Shown: positions 53,008-61,867 of the stretch, in pieces
Numbering within the stretch: the stretch's first letter is position 1
Layout: each line of letters opens with the position of its first letter
Source of the DNA: Pseudomonadota bacterium
Lineage (GTDB): Bacteria > Pseudomonadota > Alphaproteobacteria > Sphingomonadales > Sphingomonadaceae
Assembly (NCBI GenBank): GCA_023394965.1
Contig: JAEWZX010000030.1
Span: 310,001-374,000 of the forward strand
DNA length: 64,000 bases
Direction of reading: 5' to 3'
Notes under the pieces: model-generated
The model's input: only the letters and a program-made list of their open reading frames with translations
Told to the model about the DNA's origin: nothing
The model's database searches: none
Position numbers and translations under genes: made by a program

Positions 53008-53781
53008 TTAGGCGGGACCGGAAATCTCAAGCCGCATGGCGTTACCCTTGCGGAGAACATGCGCGTCGATGCCAAACACGTCTCGCAAACGATTGCGAGT
53101 GAAGGTCTCTTCAGGTGTGCCATCTGCGACGATACGGCCTTCTTGCATCCAGAGAACCCGCGTGGCGTATCGCAGCGCCAGTTCAAGATCGTGGATCACG
53201 GTGAGAACCCCACGCCCACCCTTTGCCAAGTCGGCAAACAGTTCCATTGTCTGATGCTGATAGCGCGGATCCAGCGCTGCGACCGGCTCATCGGCAACCA
53301 CAAGCGGGGTCTCCGCAGCCAGAGCACGGGCAAGATGGACCCTGGCCAATTCGCCACCCGACAAGGTGTCGGCAGCGCGCTCACCGAAGCTTTCAAGTTG
53401 GCACACTGTAATGGCGCGCTGAACCGCGGCTTCGTCTTCCGCCGACAACCGGCCCGGCGCAGCACCATATGCGAACCGTCCCAGTGCCACGACATCATGT
53501 ACCGGCTGCGGCCAGACCAGCGGGCGCGTCTGCGGCAGATATGCAATTTCCAGCGCACGTTCGACGCTGGAAAGCGTGGCAATTGCCCCCCCATTGATCG
53601 CGGCGGTACCGGAATCAGCGGGCAATAGTCCAAGCGCCAAGCGCAACAAGGTGGTCTTGCCCGATCCGTTGGGCCCGACAAGCGCTACGAGCTCTCCCGT
53701 CGTGACAGAGAAATTGGCATCGGCGACAAGCTGTCTGCCGTCGACGGCATAACTCAGGCCATTCGCTTCAAGGATACTCAT
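53008..53781 (-). CDS. btuD: Cobalamin ABC transporter ATP-binding protein
   Basis: A 257-residue FecCD-type ABC ATPase: Walker A GPNGSGKTT (36-44), Q-loop YLPQTRPL, signature LSGGELARVHLARAL, Walker B PLVVADEP and the switch His in VIHDLE. It powers BtuC/BtuF import from the periplasm. Riboswitch-headed btuB gene upstream and cob genes around it make cobalamin the likely substrate. Overlaps btuC by 4 bases. Confidence 0.9.
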   Translation of the reverse strand: MSILEANGLSYAVDGRQLVADANFSVTTGELVALVGPNGSGKTTLLRLALGLLPADSGTAAINGGAIATLSSVERALEIAYLPQTRPLVWPQPVHDVVALGRFAYGAAPGRLSAEDEAAVQRAITVCQLESFGERAADTLSGGELARVHLARALAAETPLVVADEPVAALDPRYQHQTMELFADLAKGGRGVLTVIHDLELALRYATRVLWMQEGRIVADGTPEETFTRNRLRDVFGIDAHVLRKGNAMRLEISGPA

Positions 53782-54755
53782 GCCAGCCTTCTTCGCGCTG
53801 CGATCCAGATGAAAACGGGCGCACCCAACAGGGAAGCGACTACACCCAGCTTGAGTTCGCTATCGGTGGGCAGCACGCGCACTCCAATGTCCGCGACCAC
53901 AAGAATGAACGCTCCAAGCAGGGCTGACGGCACCAGCAACCGTGCGGGGTCGTAACGAAGAAAGGGACGCACGAGGTGCGGAGCCACAATACCCACGAAG
54001 CCGATTGATCCGGCAAGGGCGACCGCTGCACCGGTCGCCAGACCGGCACCCACGATTACGGCCAACCGCTGTCTGCGCAGGTCCAGCCCCATCCCCTCCG
54101 CCGTTTCGTCACCCAATGCGAGCGCAGAAAGCCCCCGCCGCGATAAAAGGAGAATTGCTGCTCCGAATGCCATGAAAGGGAGGGCAAATAGCAAGTCATC
54201 GTAACTGCGGTTGTCGACGGTTCCCAGCATCCAGTTCACCATGTCAGCCAGACTGAATGGATTGGGGGCAAGGTTCATCAACAATGCCATGACCGCGGCA
54301 GAGAAACTCGACAGGCCCACACCAATAAGGATGAGAGTAACGACCGAGCGGGTTCGGATAGCTGCAGCCGCCACCAGCAACGTAGCCAGTAGTGCGCCCG
54401 CAACTGCTGCAAGCGGCAGAACCAATGGGCCCGCTGCAGCAAGACCGAAATACAATACAAAAGTTGCGAACAGCGCCGCGGTTGCCGAAACCCCGAGAAT
54501 GCCAGGCTCAGCCAGAGGATTTCGTAGCAATCCCTGCAAGGCTGCACCGCTCATTCCCAGCGCGGCCCCAACGAAACCGGCGGCAAGCGCGCGAGGCAGG
54601 CGGATTTGCCAGACAACCAACTGATCCCCCAAAGACGCCTGAAAAGCGAGCGCAGCAAGCACCCGATCGAACGGCAATGGCACCGATCCAAGCACGACAG
54701 AAAGCACCAGTGCAAGGACGAGCGCAGCGATCAGAAGAGGTACAACCCGTATCAT
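53778..54755 (-). CDS. btuC: Cobalamin ABC transporter permease
   Basis: A 325-residue FecCD permease with about 9-10 membrane helices. Hallmarks are IRLPRALAAGFVGAALGMSGAALQGLLRNPLAEPGILGVS and GSIGFVGIVAPHLVRPFL. ATG 54755 starts the first helix; an upstream frame to 54827 lies inside btuF. Overlaps btuF and btuD by 4 bases each. Confidence 0.9.
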   Translation of the reverse strand: MIRVVPLLIAALVLALVLSVVLGSVPLPFDRVLAALAFQASLGDQLVVWQIRLPRALAAGFVGAALGMSGAALQGLLRNPLAEPGILGVSATAALFATFVLYFGLAAAGPLVLPLAAVAGALLATLLVAAAAIRTRSVVTLILIGVGLSSFSAAVMALLMNLAPNPFSLADMVNWMLGTVDNRSYDDLLFALPFMAFGAAILLLSRRGLSALALGDETAEGMGLDLRRQRLAVIVGAGLATGAAVALAGSIGFVGIVAPHLVRPFLRYDPARLLVPSALLGAFILVVADIGVRVLPTDSELKLGVVASLLGAPVFIWIAARRRLA

Positions 54756-55582
54756 GACAGCTTTTCTCCGGCTTCTACCAAGGCCTCCACCGCATCCAGC
54801 AAAAACCATCCGCCACAGGACGTCCACGCCCCATCGAGCGCCACCACCGGCAGTTCACTCAGTTGTTTGCGGGCAACCGGATGGCGCGCTGCGCTCCAGT
54901 TATCGACGTGATTGGTAGCGCTGTCGAAAAAAGCCGCCGCGATTAGGTCTGGGTGGTCGTAAGCCAGCCGTTCCAGCGGCAAGGGGTTCCATCCGGGCCG
55001 GTTCTGAAAATTTTCCAGTCCAGCTGCATGGAACAGTTCATGCACAAGGGTGCCCTCCCCTGCTGTCACACCCGAGGGTGTCATATAGAGAACCCGACGG
55101 GGTGGTCCTTCGCGCTCGGCCAGCACAGCCAATCTGCGGTCCATATCGGCAACGAGCTCGGCTGCTCTATCTGGTTTACCGAGTTCGCTCCCCACTCGGA
55201 GTACTTCAGCACGAACATCCGCGATCGATTGCGGGAAGCCCAGTTGCACCACCGGCACGCCCGGTTTTTCCATGAAGCTGGCCACATCGTGCCCTCCACC
55301 ATATGTCCGCACAACCAGATCTGGCTGGAGCGCCAACACATCTGCAGTGCGCGGGCGGACAGTGGGAATTCCCGCTGCCGCCGTACGCATGTAGGAAAAG
55401 CGCTTTTCCGCATCGGGCGATAACGCAAGGATATCCTCGCGATCCGCGAACTTGAGCACATACTGATCGGCGCAATAATCGAGGCTGACGATCCGTCGCG
55501 GCGCATCCACGCGCCCCTCCGATGGCTGCGAACAGGCATTTAACGCGAGGCAAGCCAGCGCCGCGAGGATTCGTCCAACCAT
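54752..55582 (-). CDS. btuF: Cobalamin-binding periplasmic lipoprotein
   Basis: A 276-residue class III substrate-binding protein. The lipobox LALNAC puts the lipid at C17. Two lobes are joined by a helix; RIVSLDYCADQYVLKFA and DVLALQPDLVV fit BtuF-like proteins. Starts 3 bases after btuB ends and overlaps btuC by 4 bases. Confidence 0.86.
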   Translation of the reverse strand: MVGRILAALACLALNACSQPSEGRVDAPRRIVSLDYCADQYVLKFADREDILALSPDAEKRFSYMRTAAAGIPTVRPRTADVLALQPDLVVRTYGGGHDVASFMEKPGVPVVQLGFPQSIADVRAEVLRVGSELGKPDRAAELVADMDRRLAVLAEREGPPRRVLYMTPSGVTAGEGTLVHELFHAAGLENFQNRPGWNPLPLERLAYDHPDLIAAAFFDSATNHVDNWSAARHPVARKQLSELPVVALDGAWTSCGGWFLLDAVEALVEAGEKLS

Positions 55583-55585
55583 CTG

Positions 55586-57484
55586 TTACAGCCGGTAGCG
55601 CACACCGCCGAATGCCGCGCGACCCTGCTGGCCATAGCGAAACACGGTTTCATATTCCTCGTCGAACAGGTTTTCGATCCGTCCGAAGATTTCGATATTG
55701 TCAGTGACACCGTAGCTGGCACGCACGTCGGTCACGACGTAGCCTTCAAGGCGGCGTGAATTGCTTGCATTGTCAAAGCTATCGCCAACCACCAGCACCG
55801 TCGCACCAATGCCAATGCCGTTCTTCATGCGATAGTCGACGACCAAGCTGACCTTGTCGTCCGCGCGCCGCGCAAGCCGGTTGCCTGTGGTTTCGTCTAT
55901 CGCCTTGATGTTCGTGTAGTTCAGCGAGACATCGAAGCCATCAACCGGGCGCAGCGCCAGCCCCAGTTCCCACCCTTTGGCAGAGGCAAGTTCCGTGTTT
56001 TCGTAGAATCCGAAAGGCGCGGTGTCAGTCGAGACGAATCCGATCAAGTTCGTTGAATCGCGTTCAAAATAAGTCACGCCGATCTGCGCACGTCGGTCGA
56101 GGAAGCTCTGCGTTACCCCAACATCCCAACTTTCCGCTTCTTCCGGCTGGAGATCGGCATTCCCGTAGATGCTGTAAATCTGATAAAGCGAGGGAGCTTT
56201 GAATCCTTCCCCATAGCTTGCCCGGAAAACGGTATTCCCGGCATTGGGCGAATAGGCACCACTCGCAGCAAACGTGGTCGCATCGCCGAAGGTCTCGTGA
56301 TCATCGTAGCGAACGCCGCCCGTCAAAGAGAGACCTGAAAAAGGGGTCAGATTGATCTGCGCATAGGTGCTGTTGATCCAAACATCGGCCTCGCTTGGAC
56401 TGCCACCATTGCTCGAACTGCTAAACTCGGATTCTTCCCTTTCGGCTCCGAACACCAGTTCCAGAAAACCAGCTGCATCAAATACACCCTGATATTCGAA
56501 GCGCCGATTTTTACCGTTGGCATCAAAAGTTTCGGTGTCCGTATCGAAATTGAAATTGCGACGGCCGATATTGGTATAGGCAAAACCAAGGCGGTTGCGG
56601 AAACGGCCATCCAGCAAACTGGCATTCAGCCCTGCATATCCCACGAAATCGGTGCGATAGGATACTTCGTCCAAATCCCCAAAGACGTAATCAGGTGGCG
56701 CAAAACCATCGATGTCCACCTCGCCATCGGCATAGAAGGCCCGAAGATCTACAGAGACATTTTTGCCTAAAGCAACATCAAGTTTGCCATTTAAACCGAA
56801 GCTTTCGAAGCCATCTTTCTCGATCCCGCCCCTAGCCTCGCTGAAAGCGGATATCCCGTCTGTTCGTAGATAGGTCGCCCCCACGCTCGCGCCGACTGGA
56901 CCGAACCGACCCGATATATTGCCCACCAGTTCTGCCGTATCACGCGCGCCATATTCAGCGCGGGCAAATGCAGCCAGATTGTCGGTCGGCTCTCGGGTGA
57001 TAAGGTTAACTACGCCCCCGATAGCCTGGCTGCCGTAGAGCACACTCTGTGATCCACGCACCACTTCGACGCGCGCGATATTACCCACCAACATCGGCCC
57101 AAAATTGAAGCCGCCACCAGTTGACGCCGGATCGTTCAGTTTGACCCCATCGATTAGAACAACCGTCTGATCACTCTCAGCTCCTCGAATGGATACACCA
57201 GCATTCGTGCCGATCCCTCCATTGCGGTTGAAAGTAATACCCGGAACGGTGCGCAAAATATCCAGCACGTCACTTGGCTGGCGGTTCACGATCTCCTCTT
57301 CGCCGATCACACTGACCGATTCACCCACTTGGCTGATCGCCCGCTCGGTTCGGTTTGCGGTGACAACAATGGTGTCGGAAATGGATTCCCCGTTGCTGGA
57401 AATATCGCTCGTCTGAGCGAAGGCATTCGTCGAATACATCGCCGTGGCCATCGCCGCGACGGACAAATAAGATACGGTTTTCAT
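55586..57484 (-). CDS. btuB: TonB-dependent vitamin B12 receptor
   Basis: A 632-residue outer-membrane receptor. Signal peptide ends at NAFA; the TonB box is DTIVVTANRT; the plug has VLIDGVKLNDPAS and VEVVRGSQSVLYGSQAIGGVVNLIT; the barrel ends in AFGGVRYRL. A cobalamin riboswitch upstream identifies the substrate as B12 or related corrinoids. First gene of the transport-loop operon btuB-F-C-D-cobQ-cbiB-cobD. ATG 57484 has GGA about 10 bases upstream. Confidence 0.93.
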   Translation of the reverse strand: MKTVSYLSVAAMATAMYSTNAFAQTSDISSNGESISDTIVVTANRTERAISQVGESVSVIGEEEIVNRQPSDVLDILRTVPGITFNRNGGIGTNAGVSIRGAESDQTVVLIDGVKLNDPASTGGGFNFGPMLVGNIARVEVVRGSQSVLYGSQAIGGVVNLITREPTDNLAAFARAEYGARDTAELVGNISGRFGPVGASVGATYLRTDGISAFSEARGGIEKDGFESFGLNGKLDVALGKNVSVDLRAFYADGEVDIDGFAPPDYVFGDLDEVSYRTDFVGYAGLNASLLDGRFRNRLGFAYTNIGRRNFNFDTDTETFDANGKNRRFEYQGVFDAAGFLELVFGAEREESEFSSSSNGGSPSEADVWINSTYAQINLTPFSGLSLTGGVRYDDHETFGDATTFAASGAYSPNAGNTVFRASYGEGFKAPSLYQIYSIYGNADLQPEEAESWDVGVTQSFLDRRAQIGVTYFERDSTNLIGFVSTDTAPFGFYENTELASAKGWELGLALRPVDGFDVSLNYTNIKAIDETTGNRLARRADDKVSLVVDYRMKNGIGIGATVLVVGDSFDNASNSRRLEGYVVTDVRASYGVTDNIEIFGRIENLFDEEYETVFRYGQQGRAAFGGVRYRL

Positions 57485-57660
57485 AGCAGTATCCAAAGCT
57501 TGCTCACGCAGGGGTCCCGGTGCCCGCGTGGTCTTAATCGACAGATGGCCCGCCGTGGCTCTCAGAGCGCCACGACACCGGTAACCGGCCTGGCTGTCGC
57601 TACTTCGGAAAAGAACTTTCCTGTCCCAGTGGGCTGGACCCGGCCCCGGACGAACGACGC

Positions 57661-57840
57661 GACGGCAGGTCTCCTGGCTTGCCGATCATCGCCTTCGAAC
57701 CGTCTTCCCGGCGTTACCCTTGCGGGCTTTGCCAGTGACACAGGTGGCTCGGGGCTCCCAGCTCACAGTTGCGGGCACAGCGCCGGTCTTTAACCGGCTT
57801 CCCTCTTAGCTTCAGGCGATTTCGCACCTGCAGCACCGTC
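57661..57840 (-). promoter_or_regulatory. Cobalamin riboswitch
   Basis: Reading the minus strand, all core elements are present: a P1 stem GACGG/CCGTC, the segment AAGAGGGAAGCCGGT, the CTGTGCCCGCAACTGTGA block, and the B12 box AAGCCAGGAGACCTGCC (57680-57664 on the minus strand). About 176 bases follow before btuB, including a CACGC/GCGTG hairpin near the ribosome binding site and a CGTGGC/GCCACG hairpin, which could be the expression platform. B12 binding would shut off btuB and the genes behind it. Confidence 0.95.
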
Positions 57841-57848
57841 TGGGCGCC

Positions 57849-57877
57849 CCAATGCTCACCCCGGGCAGTGCTGTCAA
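57849..57877 (-). promoter_or_regulatory. Promoter of the riboswitch-btuB transcript
   Basis: A perfect TTGACA (57877-57872 on the minus strand) with 17 bases to CATTGG (57854-57849) predicts a start at about 57842, the first base region of the riboswitch aptamer. It lies directly after the cobO stop. Confidence 0.55.
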
Positions 57878-57888
57878 TCCTCCCGCAG

Positions 57889-58494
57889 CTAGAAGTCGAT
57901 TCCCTGCTGCGCTCGAATGCCCGCGTGATATGCGTGCTTGATCTCGGTCATTTCGGTGACGGTGTCAGCATAATCCATCAGTTCCGGCTTAGCATTCCGT
58001 CCGGTGAGTATAATACGCGTCCCCTGCCTGCGTTCGAGCACATCGATCACCGCGCCGGTCGTGAGATAATCGTAGCGCAGGGCAATATTTATCTCGTCGA
58101 GTACCACCAGAGAATACTCGCCGCCCGCAATCAATTCGCCTGCCTTGGCCAAAGCACTTTCAGCTGCTTCGATATCACGGTTTCTGTCCTGTGTGTCCCA
58201 GGTGAACCCGTCACCCATAACATGCCAATCCACAAGATCGGGAAAGCGCTCGAAGAATTTCTTCTCACCCGTCTTCCATTTCCCCTTGATGAATTGCACC
58301 ACTGCAATCCTCTGTCCCCACCCGAGCGCCCGAGCGATGACACCAAAGGCAGAGCTGGATTTTCCTTTTCCATCACCCGTGTGGACGAGGACGAGACCAC
58401 GCTCCGGATCCTTCAACTCACGCCGTCGCTTGGCCTGTGCGGCCTGCAACTGCTTCATCTTAGCCTTGTGCGCTTTGGTGTCGATGTCACTCAT
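57889..58494 (-). CDS. cobO: Cob(I)yrinic acid a,c-diamide adenosyltransferase
   Basis: CobO attaches the adenosyl group to the corrinoid cobalt. The 201-residue P-loop protein has HTGDGKGKSSSAFG (40-47 core), FIKGKWKTGEKKFFE, and LDEINIALRYDYL. It is the last gene of cobT-cobS-cobC-cobO and is followed by the riboswitch promoter. Confidence 0.94.
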   Translation of the reverse strand: MSDIDTKAHKAKMKQLQAAQAKRRRELKDPERGLVLVHTGDGKGKSSSAFGVIARALGWGQRIAVVQFIKGKWKTGEKKFFERFPDLVDWHVMGDGFTWDTQDRNRDIEAAESALAKAGELIAGGEYSLVVLDEINIALRYDYLTTGAVIDVLERRQGTRIILTGRNAKPELMDYADTVTEMTEIKHAYHAGIRAQQGIDF

Positions 58495-59024
58495 ACTGTC
58501 TCTTTAGGCTCAACTACGAGGAACTTGCCGAAGCCAAGCTCCATTTCAAAGGGGTCCGGTAGGCCGAGAACCGCAGCAGCACATCGAACCACCCCAAGAT
58601 GCGTTACTGCCAGCACATGACCTTCGGACTTTGGCAAATCATTCAAGTAACTGCGCACGCGCTCCATCATCTGCGCAACACTCTCCCCACCGTGCGGACG
58701 GGCACCCTCGACATCTTTCGCCCAAGCATCGATCTCGTATCGGGGAATATCATCCCACTTCCGCATTTCCCAGCACCCGAAGTCGATCTCCATAAGCCGT
58801 CGATCGGTATGAATAGGCAGATTGAGTGTCGAAGATATCTGTGCTGCAAGCGACCGGCATCGCCCGAGCGGGCTTGTGTCGAGCCGCAAGATGGGCCGCG
58901 GTATTCCAGCAAGAAGTTGGCAAACCTTTGCATTGTCGAGAACCGCCGAGGGGACATCCGTCTGACCATAGCATATTCCGGAAGCAACCTGCAGCTTCCC
59001 ATGACGCACGAAGATCAGAGCCAC
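58491..59024 (-). CDS. cobC: Alpha-ribazole phosphatase-type histidine phosphatase
   Basis: A 177-residue histidine phosphatase with RHG near the start (VRHGKLQV), CYGQTDVPS, and VTHLGVVRC. In the loop pathway it removes the phosphate from alpha-ribazole phosphate or adenosylcobalamin phosphate. Context between cobS and cobO supports the role. Overlaps cobO by 4 and cobS by 10 bases. Confidence 0.88.
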   Translation of the reverse strand: MALIFVRHGKLQVASGICYGQTDVPSAVLDNAKVCQLLAGIPRPILRLDTSPLGRCRSLAAQISSTLNLPIHTDRRLMEIDFGCWEMRKWDDIPRYEIDAWAKDVEGARPHGGESVAQMMERVRSYLNDLPKSEGHVLAVTHLGVVRCAAAVLGLPDPFEMELGFGKFLVVEPKETV

Positions 59025-59767
59025 GTGAGTATCCCAAGATAGAAACAGACTTCACTGATTTGCTGTACCGCGCCCAGACAGTCGCCAGTGTAACCGCGAA
59101 GTTTGCGCTCAAAGAGCAGCCTTGTGGCGGCGTGTCCGATGGCGAGCGCCACACAAGCAAAAGACATCGCGCCAACTCCCAGTGCCATACTAAAAAAGCC
59201 AATCGCGACCACTCCGGTCAATACGGCAAGGGTCAAGGCCCCCTTCCGGATTCCCTTCGCCACTGGCTTGGCGATCCCCTCGGCACGGGCATATTTTCCA
59301 GTTGCAATCACAACTACCGCCGAGAGACGCGAAACACCGTGGGCCACCGGCAATGCGATAAGTGCCCACGACAGCGGCATTTGTGAAAGAGCGGAGATCT
59401 TCAACAACAGGACGGAAAATAGCGCCACGGCGCCGAAAGTGCCGAGGCGGCTGTCCCGCATAATTTCCATCATCCGTTCTGCGGAAAATGCACCGAGACC
59501 ATCGAACAGGTCGGCGAGACCATCCTCGTGAAATGCGCCGGTTGCGAATATAGTGGATGCGGTGCCGAAAATTGCCGCGATGACGGCGCCGCCAATGGCC
59601 CAGCCTATTGCAAATGCTGCCGCTCCAATTGCGCCGATCATAATGCCGACCAATGGATAAAACCCGGGCGCTGCCTCGAAATCGCGATCGTCAAGCGGCA
59701 TGGTCGGCAAAGGAATGCGCGTGAGGAACAGCCACGCAGCGACGAGTGCTTTGAACGGGCGATTCAT
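59015..59767 (-). CDS. cobS: Adenosylcobinamide-GDP ribazoletransferase
   Basis: CobS joins adenosylcobinamide-GDP with alpha-ribazole (phosphate) at the membrane, the final assembly step. The 250-residue protein has FLTRIPLP at the start, the metal/substrate motif GAFHEDGLADLFDGLG and RDSRLGTFG, with six or so helices. Overlaps cobC by 10 bases and cobT by 4 bases. Confidence 0.93.
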   Translation of the reverse strand: MNRPFKALVAAWLFLTRIPLPTMPLDDRDFEAAPGFYPLVGIMIGAIGAAAFAIGWAIGGAVIAAIFGTASTIFATGAFHEDGLADLFDGLGAFSAERMMEIMRDSRLGTFGAVALFSVLLLKISALSQMPLSWALIALPVAHGVSRLSAVVVIATGKYARAEGIAKPVAKGIRKGALTLAVLTGVVAIGFFSMALGVGAMSFACVALAIGHAATRLLFERKLRGYTGDCLGAVQQISEVCFYLGILTWL

Positions 59768-60762
59768 ATATCTTCGGATGAGCCGGACACACCGGCCTGC
59801 GAAAAGCTCGCCATCCCGAATAGCGACAAAGCGGCGCGGATGAGCGGCACGGCCAACAGAGCACCCGTGCCCTCGCCCAACCGCATGTCCAGCGCGACCA
59901 GAGGGTCAGCGCCGAGCCAATCGAGAAGTGCCTGATGGCCGTGCTCGGCCGATCGATGCGCATATACGAAAGCATGTTCGCAGCCGGGCTCGATCGCCCG
60001 AGCCAGTGCCGCAGCCGCAGTTGCAATAAATCCGTCGACAACAACCAGTTTGCCTGCCTGCCCGGCACCGATCATTGCACCTGCCATTGTGCCGATCTCA
60101 AATCCACCAACCTCAGCCAGAGCAGCCATGGGAGACAGCGCACCGGTTCGTGCCGCGGCCGCCTCGAGAATCTCACGTTTGCGGGAGAGGCCGGCATCGT
60201 CCAGTCCCGTCCCCCGGCCGACCAGTTCCGCCACCGACAATCCGCTCACCTTGTGCGCGAGCAATGTCGCCGAAGACGTATTGCCGATCCCCATTTCGCC
60301 GAAACAGGCAATTGCGCAGTCGAGATGCGCGGCATAATCTTTTCCCTGCTCGACCGCACGGTTAGCCAGCTGCGCTGACATCGCCGGCCCTACCGAGCTA
60401 TCGGCAGTTCCTGCACCCAATGCCATGTCTATCAATCCCCCCCGTTGTGAAAGCGGATGCGCAATCCCACAATCGACCACGATCACCGGCACCCCGAATT
60501 GCACCGCAATAGCGTTCGCCGCCGCCCCCCCGGCAAGGAAGTTGGCGACCATCTGCCCGGTCACCTCTTGCGGAAAGGATGAAACACCTCGGGTTGCGAT
60601 GCCATGGTCGGCCGCGAAAATGGTGAGCGATGCGGAAGCTTTGCCCGGATCGGTAGCGCCGGTGATAGTTGCCGCCTGCACCGCAAGAGATTCCAGGCGC
60701 CCCAGAGAATGCAGGGGCTTGGTCTTGAGGTCGAGTTGGTCTTGTAGATAGGCGGGGGTCAT
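59764..60762 (-). CDS. cobT: Nicotinate-nucleotide-dimethylbenzimidazole phosphoribosyltransferase
   Basis: CobT makes alpha-ribazole phosphate from DMB and nicotinate mononucleotide. The 332-residue protein has FAADHGIATRGVSSFPQEVT, GEMGIGNTSSATLL and VDGFIATAAAALA. First gene of the minus-strand cobT-S-C-O operon. ATG 60762 starts MTPAYLQDQL. The frame stays open upstream to 60957 (65 codons) with protein-like sequence, possibly a remnant or coincidence. Confidence 0.93.
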   Translation of the reverse strand: MTPAYLQDQLDLKTKPLHSLGRLESLAVQAATITGATDPGKASASLTIFAADHGIATRGVSSFPQEVTGQMVANFLAGGAAANAIAVQFGVPVIVVDCGIAHPLSQRGGLIDMALGAGTADSSVGPAMSAQLANRAVEQGKDYAAHLDCAIACFGEMGIGNTSSATLLAHKVSGLSVAELVGRGTGLDDAGLSRKREILEAAAARTGALSPMAALAEVGGFEIGTMAGAMIGAGQAGKLVVVDGFIATAAAALARAIEPGCEHAFVYAHRSAEHGHQALLDWLGADPLVALDMRLGEGTGALLAVPLIRAALSLFGMASFSQAGVSGSSEDI

Positions 60763-60986
60763 ATTCGTGGCGCCTCTATCGAATACGATCGAGGTTTGAA
60801 ATGCTGCACGTAAATTCGTGCTGCGGCTGCCATGTCGCCCGCATCGCTTCCTATACAACACTTCCTGGCATGAAACTCGAATTGCAGGCTTCGCCGCTAT
60901 GCGGGTGAGTGCGGCAACCACAGGCAGTATCTCTTCGCCCCCGTAGGCAGCACTCACTCTCTCTGACTACTTGACTGACTAAAAAT
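60763..60986. other. cobT upstream region
   Basis: This gap between cobT and the divergent PF10118 gene holds the cobT promoter region. It contains an 8-bp inverted repeat (GTGAGTGC, 60906-60913 on the plus strand, with GCACTCAC at 60951-60958) and a GCACG/CGTGC hairpin. No B12 box or CCCGCAAC block was found, so the cobT operon appears not to have its own cobalamin riboswitch. Confidence 0.5.
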
Positions 60987-61000
60987 ATAGTTATAACTAT
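60987..61000. promoter_or_regulatory. Perfect 14-bp palindrome, likely repressor operator
   Basis: ATAGTTATAACTAT is a perfect palindrome. It lies 19 bases before the PF10118 start and after a TTGACT (60971-60976); TAACTAT inside it falls 17 bases from TTGACT, so the palindrome would overlap the -10. A strong AGGAGG follows. A dimeric repressor (TetR- or GntR-type) is inferred. Confidence 0.6.
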
Positions 61001-61018
61001 CCTATATTCAGGAGGCAG

Positions 61019-61825
61019 ATGAACATGATCAAGCCGCGCGATATTCGTTTTCCGCACGACGATGGGTTGGGGACAGACTGGAATGGCGGGGACTGGTTTC
61101 GCACTGCTTTCTTCAACGCCATGTCGATCCTATTTCCCTATGGTGAAAAGTCGTTCATCGATTCCGTTCGGGCTAATCAGCACATGGTCACCGAGACGGG
61201 ACTGAAAGCCGCGGTTCGCGGTTTTATGGCGCAGGAATACGTCCATCGCCGTGAGCATCAGCGGTTCAACGAGCGGCTTTGCGCCAGCCGTGGTTACGAT
61301 CTGGAGTGGCTCGAAGCGGCAATTCGCGGAGATTCCGAAGAGCTCGAAAAGCTTGATCCGCTGTTCTGGCTAGCGACCACGGTGGCCTACGAACACCTCA
61401 CTGCCACTATCGCCGGTTGCCTTTTAGACCGCGCAGACTGGCTCGCTGGAGCCGATGTCGGGGTGGCCAAAGTCTGGCGCTGGCATGCGATCGAGGAAAT
61501 CGAACACAAGAGCGTGGCCTTTGATGTCTATCGCGCCGCAGGAGGTACCCACGCCATGTTACGCAAAGCAATGGTGCTGATGAGCATGGAATTCCTGTTC
61601 CGCTTTCAGGCGCGCAGCCTGTGGCATATGTATTGCCGTGATCACCCCCCGCTTGGCCGGACGCTGCGACAGGCCTGGAGCTTCCTATTCGGCAAGGGCG
61701 GACTGATCCGCGGTAACTGGCGCCATTACTGGGCCTTTTTTCGCAGGGACTTTCATCCCGATGACATCGACGACGTCGCGCTGCTTGAGCGTGCGATCGC
61801 ATCGGAAGGCTTGGCCCACGCCTGA
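61019..61825 (+). CDS. PF10118-type metal-dependent hydrolase
   Basis: A 268-residue PF10118 protein (putative metal-dependent hydrolase, helical, di-iron-like). Likely metal ligands are E73, H80, E125-H126, and E159-E160/H163 in YVHRREHQRFNE, AYEHLTA and HAIEEIEHKSVAFDVY. Function of the family is not established; some members act on fatty-acid or lipid substrates. It has a near-perfect AGGAGG ribosome binding site and probably starts an operon with the aminotransferase and PfkB kinase. Confidence 0.82.
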   Translation: MNMIKPRDIRFPHDDGLGTDWNGGDWFRTAFFNAMSILFPYGEKSFIDSVRANQHMVTETGLKAAVRGFMAQEYVHRREHQRFNERLCASRGYDLEWLEAAIRGDSEELEKLDPLFWLATTVAYEHLTATIAGCLLDRADWLAGADVGVAKVWRWHAIEEIEHKSVAFDVYRAAGGTHAMLRKAMVLMSMEFLFRFQARSLWHMYCRDHPPLGRTLRQAWSFLFGKGGLIRGNWRHYWAFFRRDFHPDDIDDVALLERAIASEGLAHA

Positions 61826-61867
61826 TACGAAAAGTTGGCGAACAAATCGATTTAGGGAGAGGATAGA

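Noticed and set aside
60763..61018. Cobalamin riboswitch before cobT
   Set aside because: No B12 box or CCCGCAAC block on the minus strand; only unrelated inverted repeats.
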